A stretch of DNA of 14,165 nt from Sulfuriferula sp. Lineage in GTDB: Bacteria; Pseudomonadota; Gammaproteobacteria; Burkholderiales; Sulfuriferulaceae. Below the pieces are notes generated by a model that worked only from the letters and a program-made list of their open reading frames with translations, was not told where the DNA came from and made no database searches. The position numbers were made by a program, and so were the translations under genes. The DNA is taken from positions 1 through 14,165 of the forward strand of contig DAICZK010000024.1 of NCBI GenBank assembly GCA_027311185.1. The letters are read 5' to 3'. This document shows, piece after piece, positions 1 to 6,643 of this stretch. The stretch's first letter is position 1. Every line of letters begins with the position of its first letter.

Positions 1-4
1 AGAT

Positions 5-562
5 ATGACATGGGTCGATGGAATTGCGCTCGTGATCATCGTGCTATCGGGGTTGCTGGCGCTGGCTCGCGGCCTGGTCCGCGAGATTCTCGGTGTCGGT
101 GCGTGGATCGGCGCCGGCCTGGCCGCGTTCGAGTATTATCCCGATGTCGAGACCCTGTTGGCAGGCTATGTGCACCAGCCAAAGCTGATCCTCCCGCTGT
201 CGATCGGGTTGATCTTCATTATCGTACTTATCATTCTGTCCATTATCAGCACGTGGCTGGGGTCGATGGTGCGGGATTCAGTGCTTTCGGGGATCGATCG
301 CACATTGGGGCTGGCGTTTGGGCTTGCGCGGGGCGTGGTCATTGTTTGCCTGCTCTATATCGGCCTCTCGATTTTTCTTCAGCCATCCGAATGGCCTGCC
401 GGTATCAGCAATGCCCGGTTGTTGCCTTATGCCGAAAGCGGGTCGCAGGTTTTGGTGGGCTTGTTGCCGGCTGCCTATCAACCCCATATCGATCGTGTGC
501 CGGGTGCGCCTGCACCTCCCGCGCAGCCTCCTACGCCTACGGCTAAAGAAACCGGCCAGTAG
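5..562 (+). CDS. cvpA: CvpA family inner-membrane protein
   Basis: This encodes a 185-residue CvpA (colicin V production) family membrane protein. The family is widespread but its biochemical role is poorly defined; in E. coli it is needed for colicin V production and it is commonly found beside purF, as here. Hydrophobic segments are visible at about residues 7-25, 29-45, 62-84 and 103-125, giving a likely four-helix inner-membrane topology. The stretch DxxLGLAFGLARG around residues 98-110 (following SGI) is typical of the family. The C-terminus (about 167-185) is a Pro/Ala-rich hydrophilic tail that is probably disordered. The ATG lies only four bases into the window, so its ribosome binding site and promoter cannot be judged and an upstream start is not excluded. 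purF follows after a short gap, so co-transcription is likely. I am sure of the family, not of a specific function. Confidence 0.9.
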   Translation: MTWVDGIALVIIVLSGLLALARGLVREILGVGAWIGAGLAAFEYYPDVETLLAGYVHQPKLILPLSIGLIFIIVLIILSIISTWLGSMVRDSVLSGIDRTLGLAFGLARGVVIVCLLYIGLSIFLQPSEWPAGISNARLLPYAESGSQVLVGLLPAAYQPHIDRVPGAPAPPAQPPTPTAKETGQ

Positions 563-643
563 GTTCAGCCATGTGAAACGATGCTCGACATGCCAATGCG
601 GGCGGATTAGATGACAGGCTCAAGTCGTAAAGGATGCACCGGC

Positions 644-2125
644 GTGACGCAGTCGATGAACACGACGACCGCGATCGATGATGACAAATTCCACGAGGAA
701 TGCGGGGTCATCGGGACCTGGAATGTCACTGATGCGGCAGCGATAACCGCGCTCGGCTTGCATGCTCTACAGCATCGCGGCCAGGAGGCGACAGGCATTG
801 TTACCCATGATGGCGTTCGGTTCCACGCGCACAAGGGTATTGGGCTCGTTGGCGACAATTATGGCGATACGAAGGTCATGGCTGGTTTGCCTGGCACCCG
901 AGCCGTGGGCCATAATCGTTATGCGACGACCGGCGCAACACTTCTGCGAAACGTCCAGCCGCTATTCGCTGAATTTGAATTCGGCGGTTTTGCTGTCGGC
1001 CACAACGGTAATCTGACGAATGCCCACACCCTTAAGCGGGCGCTGGTCAAGCGCGGTTGCCTGTTCCAGTCGACGACGGATTCTGAGGTATTCGTTCATC
1101 TGATCGCGATCAGCCTGTACGCGACCGTGCTGGACCGGTTGATCGATGCACTCAAGCAAGTAACCGGTGCGTATTCGCTGGTTGCCCTGACCAATGACAT
1201 GCTGATCGGCGTTCGCGATCCGCTCGGTGTACGCCCGCTGATTTTGGGCCAGACAAACGGTGCGGACGGGATCAGTCCCTGCTGGGTGCTGGCATCTGAG
1301 AGTTGCGCGCTTGAAATGGTTGGGGCCGAATTCGTGCGCGACATCGAGCCCGGTGAGATCGTCGCGATCGACCGCAGCGGCGTGCATAGTCTCAAGCCGT
1401 TTTCGCCGCAGAAGCCGCGGTTCTGCGTGTTTGAGTATATTTATTTTGCTCGGCCGGATTCGATTCTCGAGGGCCATTCGGTCTACGCCGCACGGAAGCG
1501 GATCGGGCAGGAACTCGCCCGGGAATCCCCGATCGAGGCCGATCTGATCGTGCCGGTACCCGACTCCGGCGTTCCGGCCGCTATGGGGTTTGCCGAACAA
1601 AGTGGTGTTCCGTTCGAACTGGGGATTATTCGAAACCACTATGTCGGGCGTACCTTCATCGAGCCGACCGATCAGATCCGACACCTGGGCGTGCGGCTGA
1701 AGCACTCGGCGAATCGCGCAATTCTGGAAGGTCGGCGCGTCGTGCTGGTCGATGATTCGATCGTGCGCGGCACGACATCGCAGAAGATCGTCGAGATGGT
1801 GCGCGGCGCGGGGGCGCGTGAAGTTCACATGCGGATATCCTCACCGCCGACTACTCATTCGTGTTTCTACGGCATCGACACGCCCGAGCGCGGCAAATTG
1901 CTTGCGGCACGGAATAGCGTGGCCGAGATGGCCCAGTTGATCGGGGTCGATAGTCTCGCATTCATCTCGATGGACGGATTGTATCGCGCGCTGGGTCAAC
2001 CTGGGCGCGACGCGGCGGCCCCTGCGTTCTGTGATGCGTGCTTCAGCGGTGATTACCCGATCGCGCTGACCGATCATGCAGAGCCTCGTCAAGCCCAGTT
2101 GTCGTTGCTCGCCGAACTCGCCTAG
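644..2125 (+). CDS. purF: Amidophosphoribosyltransferase (PurF), Fe-S type
   Basis: PurF catalyses the first committed step of purine synthesis: PRPP plus glutamine gives 5-phosphoribosylamine. The N-terminal Ntn glutaminase domain begins at Cys20 (HEECGVIG), which becomes residue 1 after propeptide removal. The C-terminal phosphoribosyltransferase domain carries the PRPP loop [13 protein letters not shown] at residues 366-378. Four cysteines (261, 407, 463, 466) sit where the Bacillus subtilis-type enzyme binds its 4Fe-4S cluster, so this is the processed, iron-sulfur class rather than the E. coli class. The GTG at 644 was chosen because AAAGGA lies nine bases upstream and it gives a 19-residue propeptide. 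ATG 611 (30-residue propeptide, weak ribosome site) and ATG 656 are alternatives in the same frame. It sits 81 bases after cvpA (48 if ATG 611 is used), a common pairing. Function is certain; the start is not. Confidence 0.97.
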   Translation: MTQSMNTTTAIDDDKFHEECGVIGTWNVTDAAAITALGLHALQHRGQEATGIVTHDGVRFHAHKGIGLVGDNYGDTKVMAGLPGTRAVGHNRYATTGATLLRNVQPLFAEFEFGGFAVGHNGNLTNAHTLKRALVKRGCLFQSTTDSEVFVHLIAISLYATVLDRLIDALKQVTGAYSLVALTNDMLIGVRDPLGVRPLILGQTNGADGISPCWVLASESCALEMVGAEFVRDIEPGEIVAIDRSGVHSLKPFSPQKPRFCVFEYIYFARPDSILEGHSVYAARKRIGQELARESPIEADLIVPVPDSGVPAAMGFAEQSGVPFELGIIRNHYVGRTFIEPTDQIRHLGVRLKHSANRAILEGRRVVLVDDSIVRGTTSQKIVEMVRGAGAREVHMRISSPPTTHSCFYGIDTPERGKLLAARNSVAEMAQLIGVDSLAFISMDGLYRALGQPGRDAAAPAFCDACFSGDYPIALTDHAEPRQAQLSLLAELA

Positions 2126-2169
2126 CTCTTCACGGACCTCGAAACCTTCGAATGTTGCGCTATATCCAG

Positions 2170-2823
2170 ATGATGTTCAGCAAATCAAAATCGACGATAC
2201 CGACCGCGTCCGAGGCGTTGCCCGGTCGGGCGGCCATGACCCCGGTGCCGGAATTTCATTACGTCAGCGGCGCACGGATGCAGGAACCCTATCCGCCGCA
2301 TTCCGAAATGGCGCTGTTCGGGCTGGGGTGCTTCTGGGGTGCGGAACGCAAGTTCTGGCAAACCAACGGCGTTTTAGTGACCTCAGTCGGTTACGCCGGG
2401 GGGTTCACGCCAAATCCCACCTATGAGGAGGTATGCTCGGGGCGCACGGGTCATGCCGAGGTGGTTTTGGTCGTGTTCGATCCTGCAATCATAAGTTATG
2501 AGGGATTACTGAAAATATTCTGGGAAAATCACGATCCTACGCAGGGTATGCGCCAGGGCGGCGATATCGGCACGCAATATCGATCTGTGATTTATACGTT
2601 CAACGACCGCCAACTCCATGCCGCAAAACAATCCTGTGCTGCATATCAGAGCCGTTTGAACGATGCCGGATTTGGTACAATCACCACAGAAATCATTCCG
2701 GCGCCTCCGTATTTTTTCGCCGAAGCCTATCATCAGCAGTATCTCGCGAAGAATCCGAACGGCTACTGCAACCTTGGTGGCGTTGGTGTTTCATGCCCGA
2801 TCGGGCTCGCGACGGCCGATTGA
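2170..2823 (+). CDS. msrA: Peptide-methionine (S)-S-oxide reductase MsrA
   Basis: MsrA reduces the S-epimer of methionine sulfoxide in proteins and free methionine, repairing oxidative damage in the cytoplasm with thioredoxin as the usual reductant. The catalytic motif GCFWGAE lies at residues 53-59 with the nucleophile Cys54. Two resolving cysteines, Cys200 (GYCNLGG) and Cys209, sit near the C-terminus in the same layout as E. coli MsrA (Cys51, 198, 206). The conserved blocks [31 protein letters not shown] and GTQYRS are all present. The protein is about 217 residues, the long form with an N-terminal extension ending in ALPGR. The start at 2170 was chosen because its N-terminus aligns best with E. 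coli MsrA; ATG 2152, 2173 and 2236 are alternatives and none has a strong ribosome site. It starts 44 bases after purF and ends at a hairpin terminator, so it probably closes the cvpA-purF transcript. Confidence 0.96.
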   Translation: MMFSKSKSTIPTASEALPGRAAMTPVPEFHYVSGARMQEPYPPHSEMALFGLGCFWGAERKFWQTNGVLVTSVGYAGGFTPNPTYEEVCSGRTGHAEVVLVVFDPAIISYEGLLKIFWENHDPTQGMRQGGDIGTQYRSVIYTFNDRQLHAAKQSCAAYQSRLNDAGFGTITTEIIPAPPYFFAEAYHQQYLAKNPNGYCNLGGVGVSCPIGLATAD

Positions 2824-2830
2824 CCAATCC

Positions 2831-2865
2831 GCCGTCCGCAGTGGATACACTACGGACGGCATTTT
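2831..2865 (+). terminator. Rho-independent terminator after msrA
   Basis: Two 13-base arms (2831-2843 and 2848-2860) pair with one mismatch around a GATA loop, and ATTTTC follows immediately on the plus strand. It lies seven bases after the msrA stop and before the stop of the convergent DUF1150 gene. In a minus-strand transcript the mismatch becomes a G-U pair, so the hairpin could also slow that transcript, but no T-run follows on that side. Confidence 0.75.
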
Positions 2866-2871
2866 CGCCGG

Positions 2872-3129
2872 CTAATGAACTGAAACCGGCGCCATTTCGT
2901 TTTGGACGATCGCCGCACGTGCCAGATTTCCATCGGTCGCAATCGCCATCGGTGTACCATTGGCCGAAAACACGCCGAAAGCCGGCCCGTTTGGTGTCAT
3001 GATCGGTCGCACGTACGCGATCTGCTCGAGACCGAGGTCGGCGAGTTGTGCTTCGGTCATGTGGTGCGGATCGAAAAAGGCGCGAAGCGGGAATGCATCG
3101 GTCGAACCATCATGGGTTTTGACGTTCAT
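2872..3129 (-). CDS. DUF1150 family small protein
   Basis: This encodes an 85-residue protein of the DUF1150 family, a small alphaproteobacterial family of unknown biochemical function that is frequently encoded next to small heat shock proteins. The recognisable core is LADLGLEQIAYVRPI followed by GxAFGVFSANGTPMAIATDGNLARAAIVQNEM, roughly residues 30-79. There is no signal peptide or membrane segment. The ATG is preceded by a strong AGGAG sequence located inside the last codons of hsp20, with five bases between the hsp20 stop and this start. The two genes are therefore almost certainly one transcript under the same heat-shock control. A role in the stress response is inferred only from this linkage. 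The family call rests on memory of the family pattern. Confidence 0.85.
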   Translation of the reverse strand: MNVKTHDGSTDAFPLRAFFDPHHMTEAQLADLGLEQIAYVRPIMTPNGPAFGVFSANGTPMAIATDGNLARAAIVQNEMAPVSVH

Positions 3130-3134
3130 GGTCG

Positions 3135-3635
3135 TTACTCCTGTTCACGGTCGCGTTCGTAAGTTCGTGTTGTCACGGCGTCACTATCCAGAGACCGGGC
3201 CGAGTTGATCCCAGACGGGCTGGAACCACCTTTTTTGATTGCGATCGTTTTGATCTTTGCTTCGGGCAACGGCCGGACGAGATCGATATGTAGCAATCCG
3301 TTATCAAGCCACGCCCCCTTCACCTCGATGCCCTCAGCCAGAACGAAGGCCCTTTGAAACTGTCGCGCAGCAATGCCGCGATGCAGGAATATTCGGCCCT
3401 GTGTTTCGTCATTCTGGCGGCCACGTATGACCAATTGGTTATCTTCCTGCGTTATCTGCAGGTCGTCCATTATGAATCCTGCCACGGCGATTGTTATGCG
3501 CAAACTCGTCGTGCTGAGTTGTTCGATGTTGTAGGGCGGATATCCCTCGGATGACGTTTTGGCGGCGCGTTCGATAATCTGTTCCAGGTGATCGAAACCG
3601 AGAAACAAGGGCGATGTAAACACTCTGGTCGTCAT
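3135..3635 (-). CDS. Small heat shock protein, Hsp20/alpha-crystallin (IbpA-like)
   Basis: This is a 166-residue cytoplasmic holdase of the Hsp20 family, which binds unfolding proteins during heat stress and hands them to DnaK/ClpB. The N-terminus MTTRVFTSPLFLGFDHLEQII is the class A IbpA-like form of alphaproteobacteria. The alpha-crystallin domain spans about residues 34-125, with YPPYNIEQ at its start, FLHRGIAARQFQRAF in the middle and NGLLHIDL near its end. A C-terminal IAI anchor motif is at residues 131-133. The frame is open upstream to 3719, but the ATG at 3635 is chosen because AAAGGAGGAGG lies directly before it and because family members start there. The DUF1150 gene follows in the same transcript. 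A likely RpoH-type promoter and a structured leader lie just upstream, divergent from def. The C-terminal tail past residue 140 is longer than in E. coli IbpA. Confidence 0.95.
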   Translation of the reverse strand: MTTRVFTSPLFLGFDHLEQIIERAAKTSSEGYPPYNIEQLSTTSLRITIAVAGFIMDDLQITQEDNQLVIRGRQNDETQGRIFLHRGIAARQFQRAFVLAEGIEVKGAWLDNGLLHIDLVRPLPEAKIKTIAIKKGGSSPSGINSARSLDSDAVTTRTYERDREQE

Positions 3636-3668
3636 GGCCTCCTCCTTTCGAGCGAGACAAGCGGAGCC
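3636..3668 (-). promoter_or_regulatory. Candidate RNA thermometer covering the hsp20 ribosome site
   Basis: In the minus-strand leader, GGCUCCGCUU (3668-3659) can pair with AAGGAGGAGGCC (3647-3636) immediately before the hsp20 ATG. This gives nine base pairs, one G-A mismatch and one bulged G, closed by an 11-base loop. The whole Shine-Dalgarno sequence lies in the imperfect stem. This is the general design of ROSE-like thermometers found before rhizobial small heat shock genes. The pairing is seen in the sequence; temperature sensing is inferred. Confidence 0.5.
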
Positions 3669-3691
3669 CAACAGGCACTCCAGCTTTCGAG

Positions 3692-3720
3692 AATTGGGCA
3701 TATTTGGCAGATTTTGCAAG
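3692..3720 (-). promoter_or_regulatory. Candidate RpoH (sigma-32) promoter for hsp20
   Basis: On the minus strand CTTGCAA (3720-3714) and GCCCAATT (3699-3692) are separated by 14 bases, resembling the heat-shock sigma consensus CTTGAAA and CCCCATnT. Transcription would start about 50 bases before the hsp20 ATG, leaving room for the structured leader. The def ATG lies 41 bases away on the other strand. This is consensus matching only. Confidence 0.45.
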
Positions 3721-3761
3721 CGGCGATTGATCGCAGCGCGGGGCAGGGGTAAATCGCGCGC

Positions 3762-4322
3762 ATGAGTGATGCGATCGACCTGCCGCTAGAGGCACTGCCT
3801 GAGATATTAATCGTGCCGGATAAGCGGTTGCGGGTGAAGGCGCGTCGCATCGGCACCGATGATCGGACCAATGTGGCTCGGCTGGCGGAAACCATGCTGG
3901 CCGTCATGTATAAGGCCCCGGGAATTGGGCTTGCCGCGCCGCAGATCGGCGTCTCGCTTAGGTTGGTCGTCATCGATCTGGCACCGGATGGTGCACCTGC
4001 GCCGATGGTGATGATCAATCCTGAGATCATGCGGGTCAGCCATCAATTGGTCTCGCGCGAAGAGGGGTGTTTGTCGCTGCCAGGGCAGTATGCCGATGTC
4101 ACGCGACCGGCCGAACTTGTCGTGGCGTTCGAGAGCGTGACCGGCAAGCGGGAGAGCGTCGAGGCGGATGGATTACTTGCCGCCTGTATTCAGCACGAAA
4201 TCGATCATCTGGATGGCGTTCTGTTTGTTGATCATCTGTCGGCACTGAAGCGTAACATCCTGCTGCGCAAACTCGCGAAGGAGCAACGTGACAAGCTCAG
4301 CGCGGTAAAGCCGGTCCGCTGA
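3762..4322 (+). CDS. def: Peptide deformylase
   Basis: Def removes the formyl group from the N-terminal methionine of nascent proteins at the ribosome. All three family motifs are present: GIGLAAPQ at residues 54-61, EGCLSLPG at 101-108 and QHEIDHLDG at 144-152. The metal ligands are Cys103, His145 and His149, and the catalytic residue is Glu146. At 186 residues the length is normal for a type I enzyme. AGGGG lies 12 bases before the ATG. The TGA stop overlaps the fmt ATG by one base, so the deformylase and the formyltransferase that adds the group are translated from one message, a very common bacterial pair. The upstream neighbour is the divergent hsp20, so a def promoter must lie in the 126-base gap, but I could not identify it. 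Confidence 0.98.
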   Translation: MSDAIDLPLEALPEILIVPDKRLRVKARRIGTDDRTNVARLAETMLAVMYKAPGIGLAAPQIGVSLRLVVIDLAPDGAPAPMVMINPEIMRVSHQLVSREEGCLSLPGQYADVTRPAELVVAFESVTGKRESVEADGLLAACIQHEIDHLDGVLFVDHLSALKRNILLRKLAKEQRDKLSAVKPVR

Positions 4323-5224
4323 TGCGACTGGTCTTCATGGGGTCGCCGGCGTTCGCAGTGCCCGCCCTGCGGGCTTTGTGTTCTGCCGGGCACGAGGTCG
4401 CAGCCGTTTACTGCCAGCGCCCCAAGCCGGCAGGCCGCGGCCAACGGGTGACGCGATGCGCGGTTCATCAGGTCGCTGATGAGTTGGGACTTCCGGTTCG
4501 TACGCCGCAGCGACTGCGCGGCAACACCGAAGAAGAAGATCATTTGCGATCGCTCGACCTCGATTACGGCGTGGTCGTTGCGTACGGGCTGATTCTTCCG
4601 GCCGCACTTCTGGATGCGCCGCGACGTGGATGCTTGAACATTCACGCCAGCCTGTTGCCGCGATGGCGCGGCGCGGCGCCGATCCAGGCTGCGATTCTGG
4701 CAGGCGATAGCGAGACCGGCATCACGATCATGCAGATGGATGCCGGATTGGACACCGGTCCGGCCTTGTTTGCCGAGTCGGTGCCGATCGGCCCGGACGA
4801 CACCTCGGCAACTCTCCATGATAGATTGTCGGAGATTGGCGGCCGAATGATCCTGCTGGCCCTCTCCGGAGAGTGGCCGCGTACCCCGCAGCCGGAGGAC
4901 GGCACCTATGCGCCCAAGCTGTCGAAGGTCGATTCGGTGGTCGACTGGAGCCGACCTGCCGGCGAAATCGAACGCCGGATCAGGGCGTTCACGCCTTGGC
5001 CAGGCACGGAAACTATCCTCGGTGGCGAGGTGTTGAAAATTGTCACGGCGGAGATTGTCGATGCTGGCGGCGAGCCCGGAGTCGTTCTGGATGATAATTT
5101 CACCATCGCCTGTGGCGATCGGGCCCTGCGGTTGACGCGCATCAAACGGGCTGGCGGAGCCACAATGGACGGGGCGGCCTTTCTGCGCGGCCACGATGTT
5201 CCGATCGGGACAAGATTAGGGTGA
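4322..5224 (+). CDS. fmt: Methionyl-tRNA formyltransferase
   Basis: Fmt transfers a formyl group from 10-formyltetrahydrofolate to initiator Met-tRNA, which is needed for efficient translation initiation. The N-terminal catalytic domain starts MRLVFMGSPAFAVPAL and carries NIHASLLPRWRGAAPIQ at residues 106-122, then MQMDAGLDTGP at 137-147. Asn106, His108 and Asp144 occupy the same positions as the catalytic residues of the E. coli enzyme. The C-terminal domain, from about residue 205, holds RIRAFTPWPG and the usual tRNA-binding fold. The protein is 300 residues, slightly shorter than E. coli's 315. It overlaps def by one base at its start and truA by four bases (GTGA) at its end, indicating tight translational coupling across three translation-related genes. 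Confidence 0.98.
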   Translation: MRLVFMGSPAFAVPALRALCSAGHEVAAVYCQRPKPAGRGQRVTRCAVHQVADELGLPVRTPQRLRGNTEEEDHLRSLDLDYGVVVAYGLILPAALLDAPRRGCLNIHASLLPRWRGAAPIQAAILAGDSETGITIMQMDAGLDTGPALFAESVPIGPDDTSATLHDRLSEIGGRMILLALSGEWPRTPQPEDGTYAPKLSKVDSVVDWSRPAGEIERRIRAFTPWPGTETILGGEVLKIVTAEIVDAGGEPGVVLDDNFTIACGDRALRLTRIKRAGGATMDGAAFLRGHDVPIGTRLG

Positions 5225-5991
5225 CACTGTTCGCCCTTAAACTCGAGTATGACGGCCGTGCGTTCGTCGGATGGCAGCGACAGGTAAACGGCGTCTCGGT
5301 ACAACAAATCGTGGAGCAGGCGGCGGCTCGTTTGAGCGGTGGCCCTGTGGCATCGAGCGTCGCGGCGGGCCGAACCGATTCCGGCGTGCACGCGGCGGGT
5401 CAGGTTGTCCTGGTCGATCTGCCTGATCGGTTTAACGTCCATGCGGTGCGCAATGGGCTGAATTTTCATATGCAACCCCACGCGGTCGTGGTCCTCGCCG
5501 CCAGCGTGGTCGGCGATCCGGCGTGGAGTCCACGTTTCTCGGCGATCGAGCGGTCCTACCGCTACGTAATTTTGAACCGGCCCGCGCGACCGGCGCTGGT
5601 CGCCGGGTTTGTCTGGCATGTACGAGATCCGCTTGATATCGTCGCGATGCAACAGGCTGCCGATATCCTCGTCGGGCGGCATGATTTTACCAGTTTTCGT
5701 GCGTTGGCGTGCCAGGCGGCTTCTCCGGTACGAACCGTCGATCGCCTGAACATCAGCCGTTTTGAAGACAGGGTTATTATAGATGTGGCCGCTCGCAGTT
5801 TCTTGCATCACCAGGTTCGGAATTTTGTGGGCACTTTGAAGTTAGTCGGAACCGGGCACTGGTCGGCTGCCCGGGTGAGCGACGTGCTGTTAGCGCGAAA
5901 CCGCGCCGCAGCAGGCCCGACGGCGCCCGCGGGGGGGCTGACATTGATGCATGTCCGGTATCCGGAGGATCCATTTGCCGACCAGCAATGA
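5221..5991 (+). CDS. truA: tRNA pseudouridine(38-40) synthase TruA
   Basis: TruA converts uridines 38, 39 and 40 of the tRNA anticodon arm to pseudouridine. The N-terminal LKLEYDGRAFVGWQRQ block and the catalytic motif GRTDSGVHA (residues 50-58, nucleophile Asp53) are intact. The later FTSFRA, RSFLHHQVRNFVGTL and RNRAAAGPTAPAGGLTL motifs complete the family pattern. The length of 256 residues is normal. The start is GTG at 5221, which overlaps the fmt stop as GTGA. No separate ribosome site is evident, so translation probably depends on ribosomes finishing fmt. It is the third gene of def-fmt-truA, an arrangement common in alphaproteobacteria. The next gene, infC, begins after a 93-base gap with its own ribosome site. 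Confidence 0.98.
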   Translation: MTLFALKLEYDGRAFVGWQRQVNGVSVQQIVEQAAARLSGGPVASSVAAGRTDSGVHAAGQVVLVDLPDRFNVHAVRNGLNFHMQPHAVVVLAASVVGDPAWSPRFSAIERSYRYVILNRPARPALVAGFVWHVRDPLDIVAMQQAADILVGRHDFTSFRALACQAASPVRTVDRLNISRFEDRVIIDVAARSFLHHQVRNFVGTLKLVGTGHWSAARVSDVLLARNRAAAGPTAPAGGLTLMHVRYPEDPFADQQ

Positions 5992-6046
5992 CGATGCGCG
6001 CCTTGTTCTGTTGCTTCAATCGACCGATATCGTCTAGAGGCATCGT
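5991..6046. repeat. Inverted repeat between truA and infC
   Basis: ACGATGC at 5991-5997 and GCATCGT at 6040-6046 are perfect inverted arms. They enclose 42 bases that contain an inner CGATATCG palindrome. The structure begins on the last base of the truA stop. No T-run follows, so it is not a convincing terminator. It may fold in the infC leader, but function is unknown and chance is possible. Confidence 0.3.
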
Positions 6047-6073
6047 AAGACAAATTTATTTCGTCACCACGAC

Positions 6074-6087
6074 AGGAGACCGACATA
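6074..6087 (+). promoter_or_regulatory. Ribosome site that places the infC start at ATA
   Basis: AGGAG at 6074-6078 is followed by six bases and then ATA at 6085-6087 in the infC frame. No ATG or GTG exists in frame between the upstream stop at 6046 and codon 24 of the IF3 sequence. The only other candidate, ATT at 6058, has no ribosome site. This combination is why the infC start is placed at ATA. Confidence 0.75.
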
Positions 6088-6624
6088 GCCAGACTACCTG
6101 CTCCGCCGACCCCGCCAAGCCGCGAAGGGCCGCGCGTCAATGAAGATATCCGTGTGCCCCAGGTTCGATTGATCGACCAGGACGGCGAAATGATGGGTGT
6201 TTTGACAACCCGGGAAGCCCAGCGTCGCGCCACGGAAGTAGGGCTCGATCTGGTTGAGATCAGCCCGAACGCCGATCCACCGGTTTGCAAATTGCTCGAT
6301 TATGGCAAGTTCAAATACGAGCAGCAAAAAAAGAAGAACGAGGCGCGCAAGAAGCAGAAAGTCATCGAGATCAAGGAGATCAAGGTCCGCCCGAACATCG
6401 ATGAAAATGACTATCAGGTAAAGCTGCGGGCGATGAAGAGCTTCATCGGCGAGGGCGACAAGGTCAAGGTGACATTGCGATTCCGTGGTCGCGAGATGGC
6501 CCATCAGGAGCTTGGCGTGAAGGTTCTGGAGCGGATCAAGATCGACATGGAAACCGAAACCAAGGTTGAGCAGATGCCGAAGATGGAGAATCGCCAGATG
6601 GTGATGGTTCTCAGTCCGAAGTGA
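6085..6624 (+). CDS. infC: Translation initiation factor IF-3, non-canonical ATA start
   Basis: IF3 binds the 30S subunit, blocks premature 50S joining and rejects initiation on non-standard start codons. The visible protein is 179 residues. It has an arginine/proline-rich N-terminus ([23 protein letters not shown]), the N-domain with VRLID and [28 protein letters not shown], a lysine-rich linker at about residues 75-95, and the C-domain with [18 protein letters not shown] and [16 protein letters not shown]. The first standard start codon (GTG 6154) would delete 23 residues including the conserved GPRVNEDIR block, so the ATA at 6085 behind AGGAG is preferred. Rare start codons on infC are known to support autoregulation by IF3 itself (AUU in E. 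coli). rpmI and rplT, its usual followers in many bacteria, are absent; an HpnG-like gene comes next. Confidence 0.96.
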   Translation: MARLPAPPTPPSREGPRVNEDIRVPQVRLIDQDGEMMGVLTTREAQRRATEVGLDLVEISPNADPPVCKLLDYGKFKYEQQKKKNEARKKQKVIEIKEIKVRPNIDENDYQVKLRAMKSFIGEGDKVKVTLRFRGREMAHQELGVKVLERIKIDMETETKVEQMPKMENRQMVMVLSPK

Positions 6625-6643
6625 AGCGACTGGGTTTCGTCGT

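Noticed and set aside
962..1828. 288-codon minus-strand open frame inside purF
   Set aside because: It is antisense to the conserved PurF coding sequence, has no recognisable domain, and its composition is that of a shadow frame in GC-rich DNA.
2831..2860. The hairpin after msrA as a terminator for the minus-strand DUF1150 gene
   Set aside because: The stem would fold on that strand, but no T-run follows it, so only the plus-strand direction is supported.
4232..5811. Long minus-strand open frames (320 and 301 codons) across def, fmt and truA
   Set aside because: They lie opposite well-conserved genes with intact motifs and their translations are low-complexity Arg/Pro/Ala-rich sequence typical of shadows.
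6047..6085. infC start at ATT 6058, matching the E. coli AUU precedent
   Set aside because: No ribosome site precedes ATT 6058, whereas AGGAG sits six bases before ATA 6085 and the ATA start gives the expected IF3 N-terminus.
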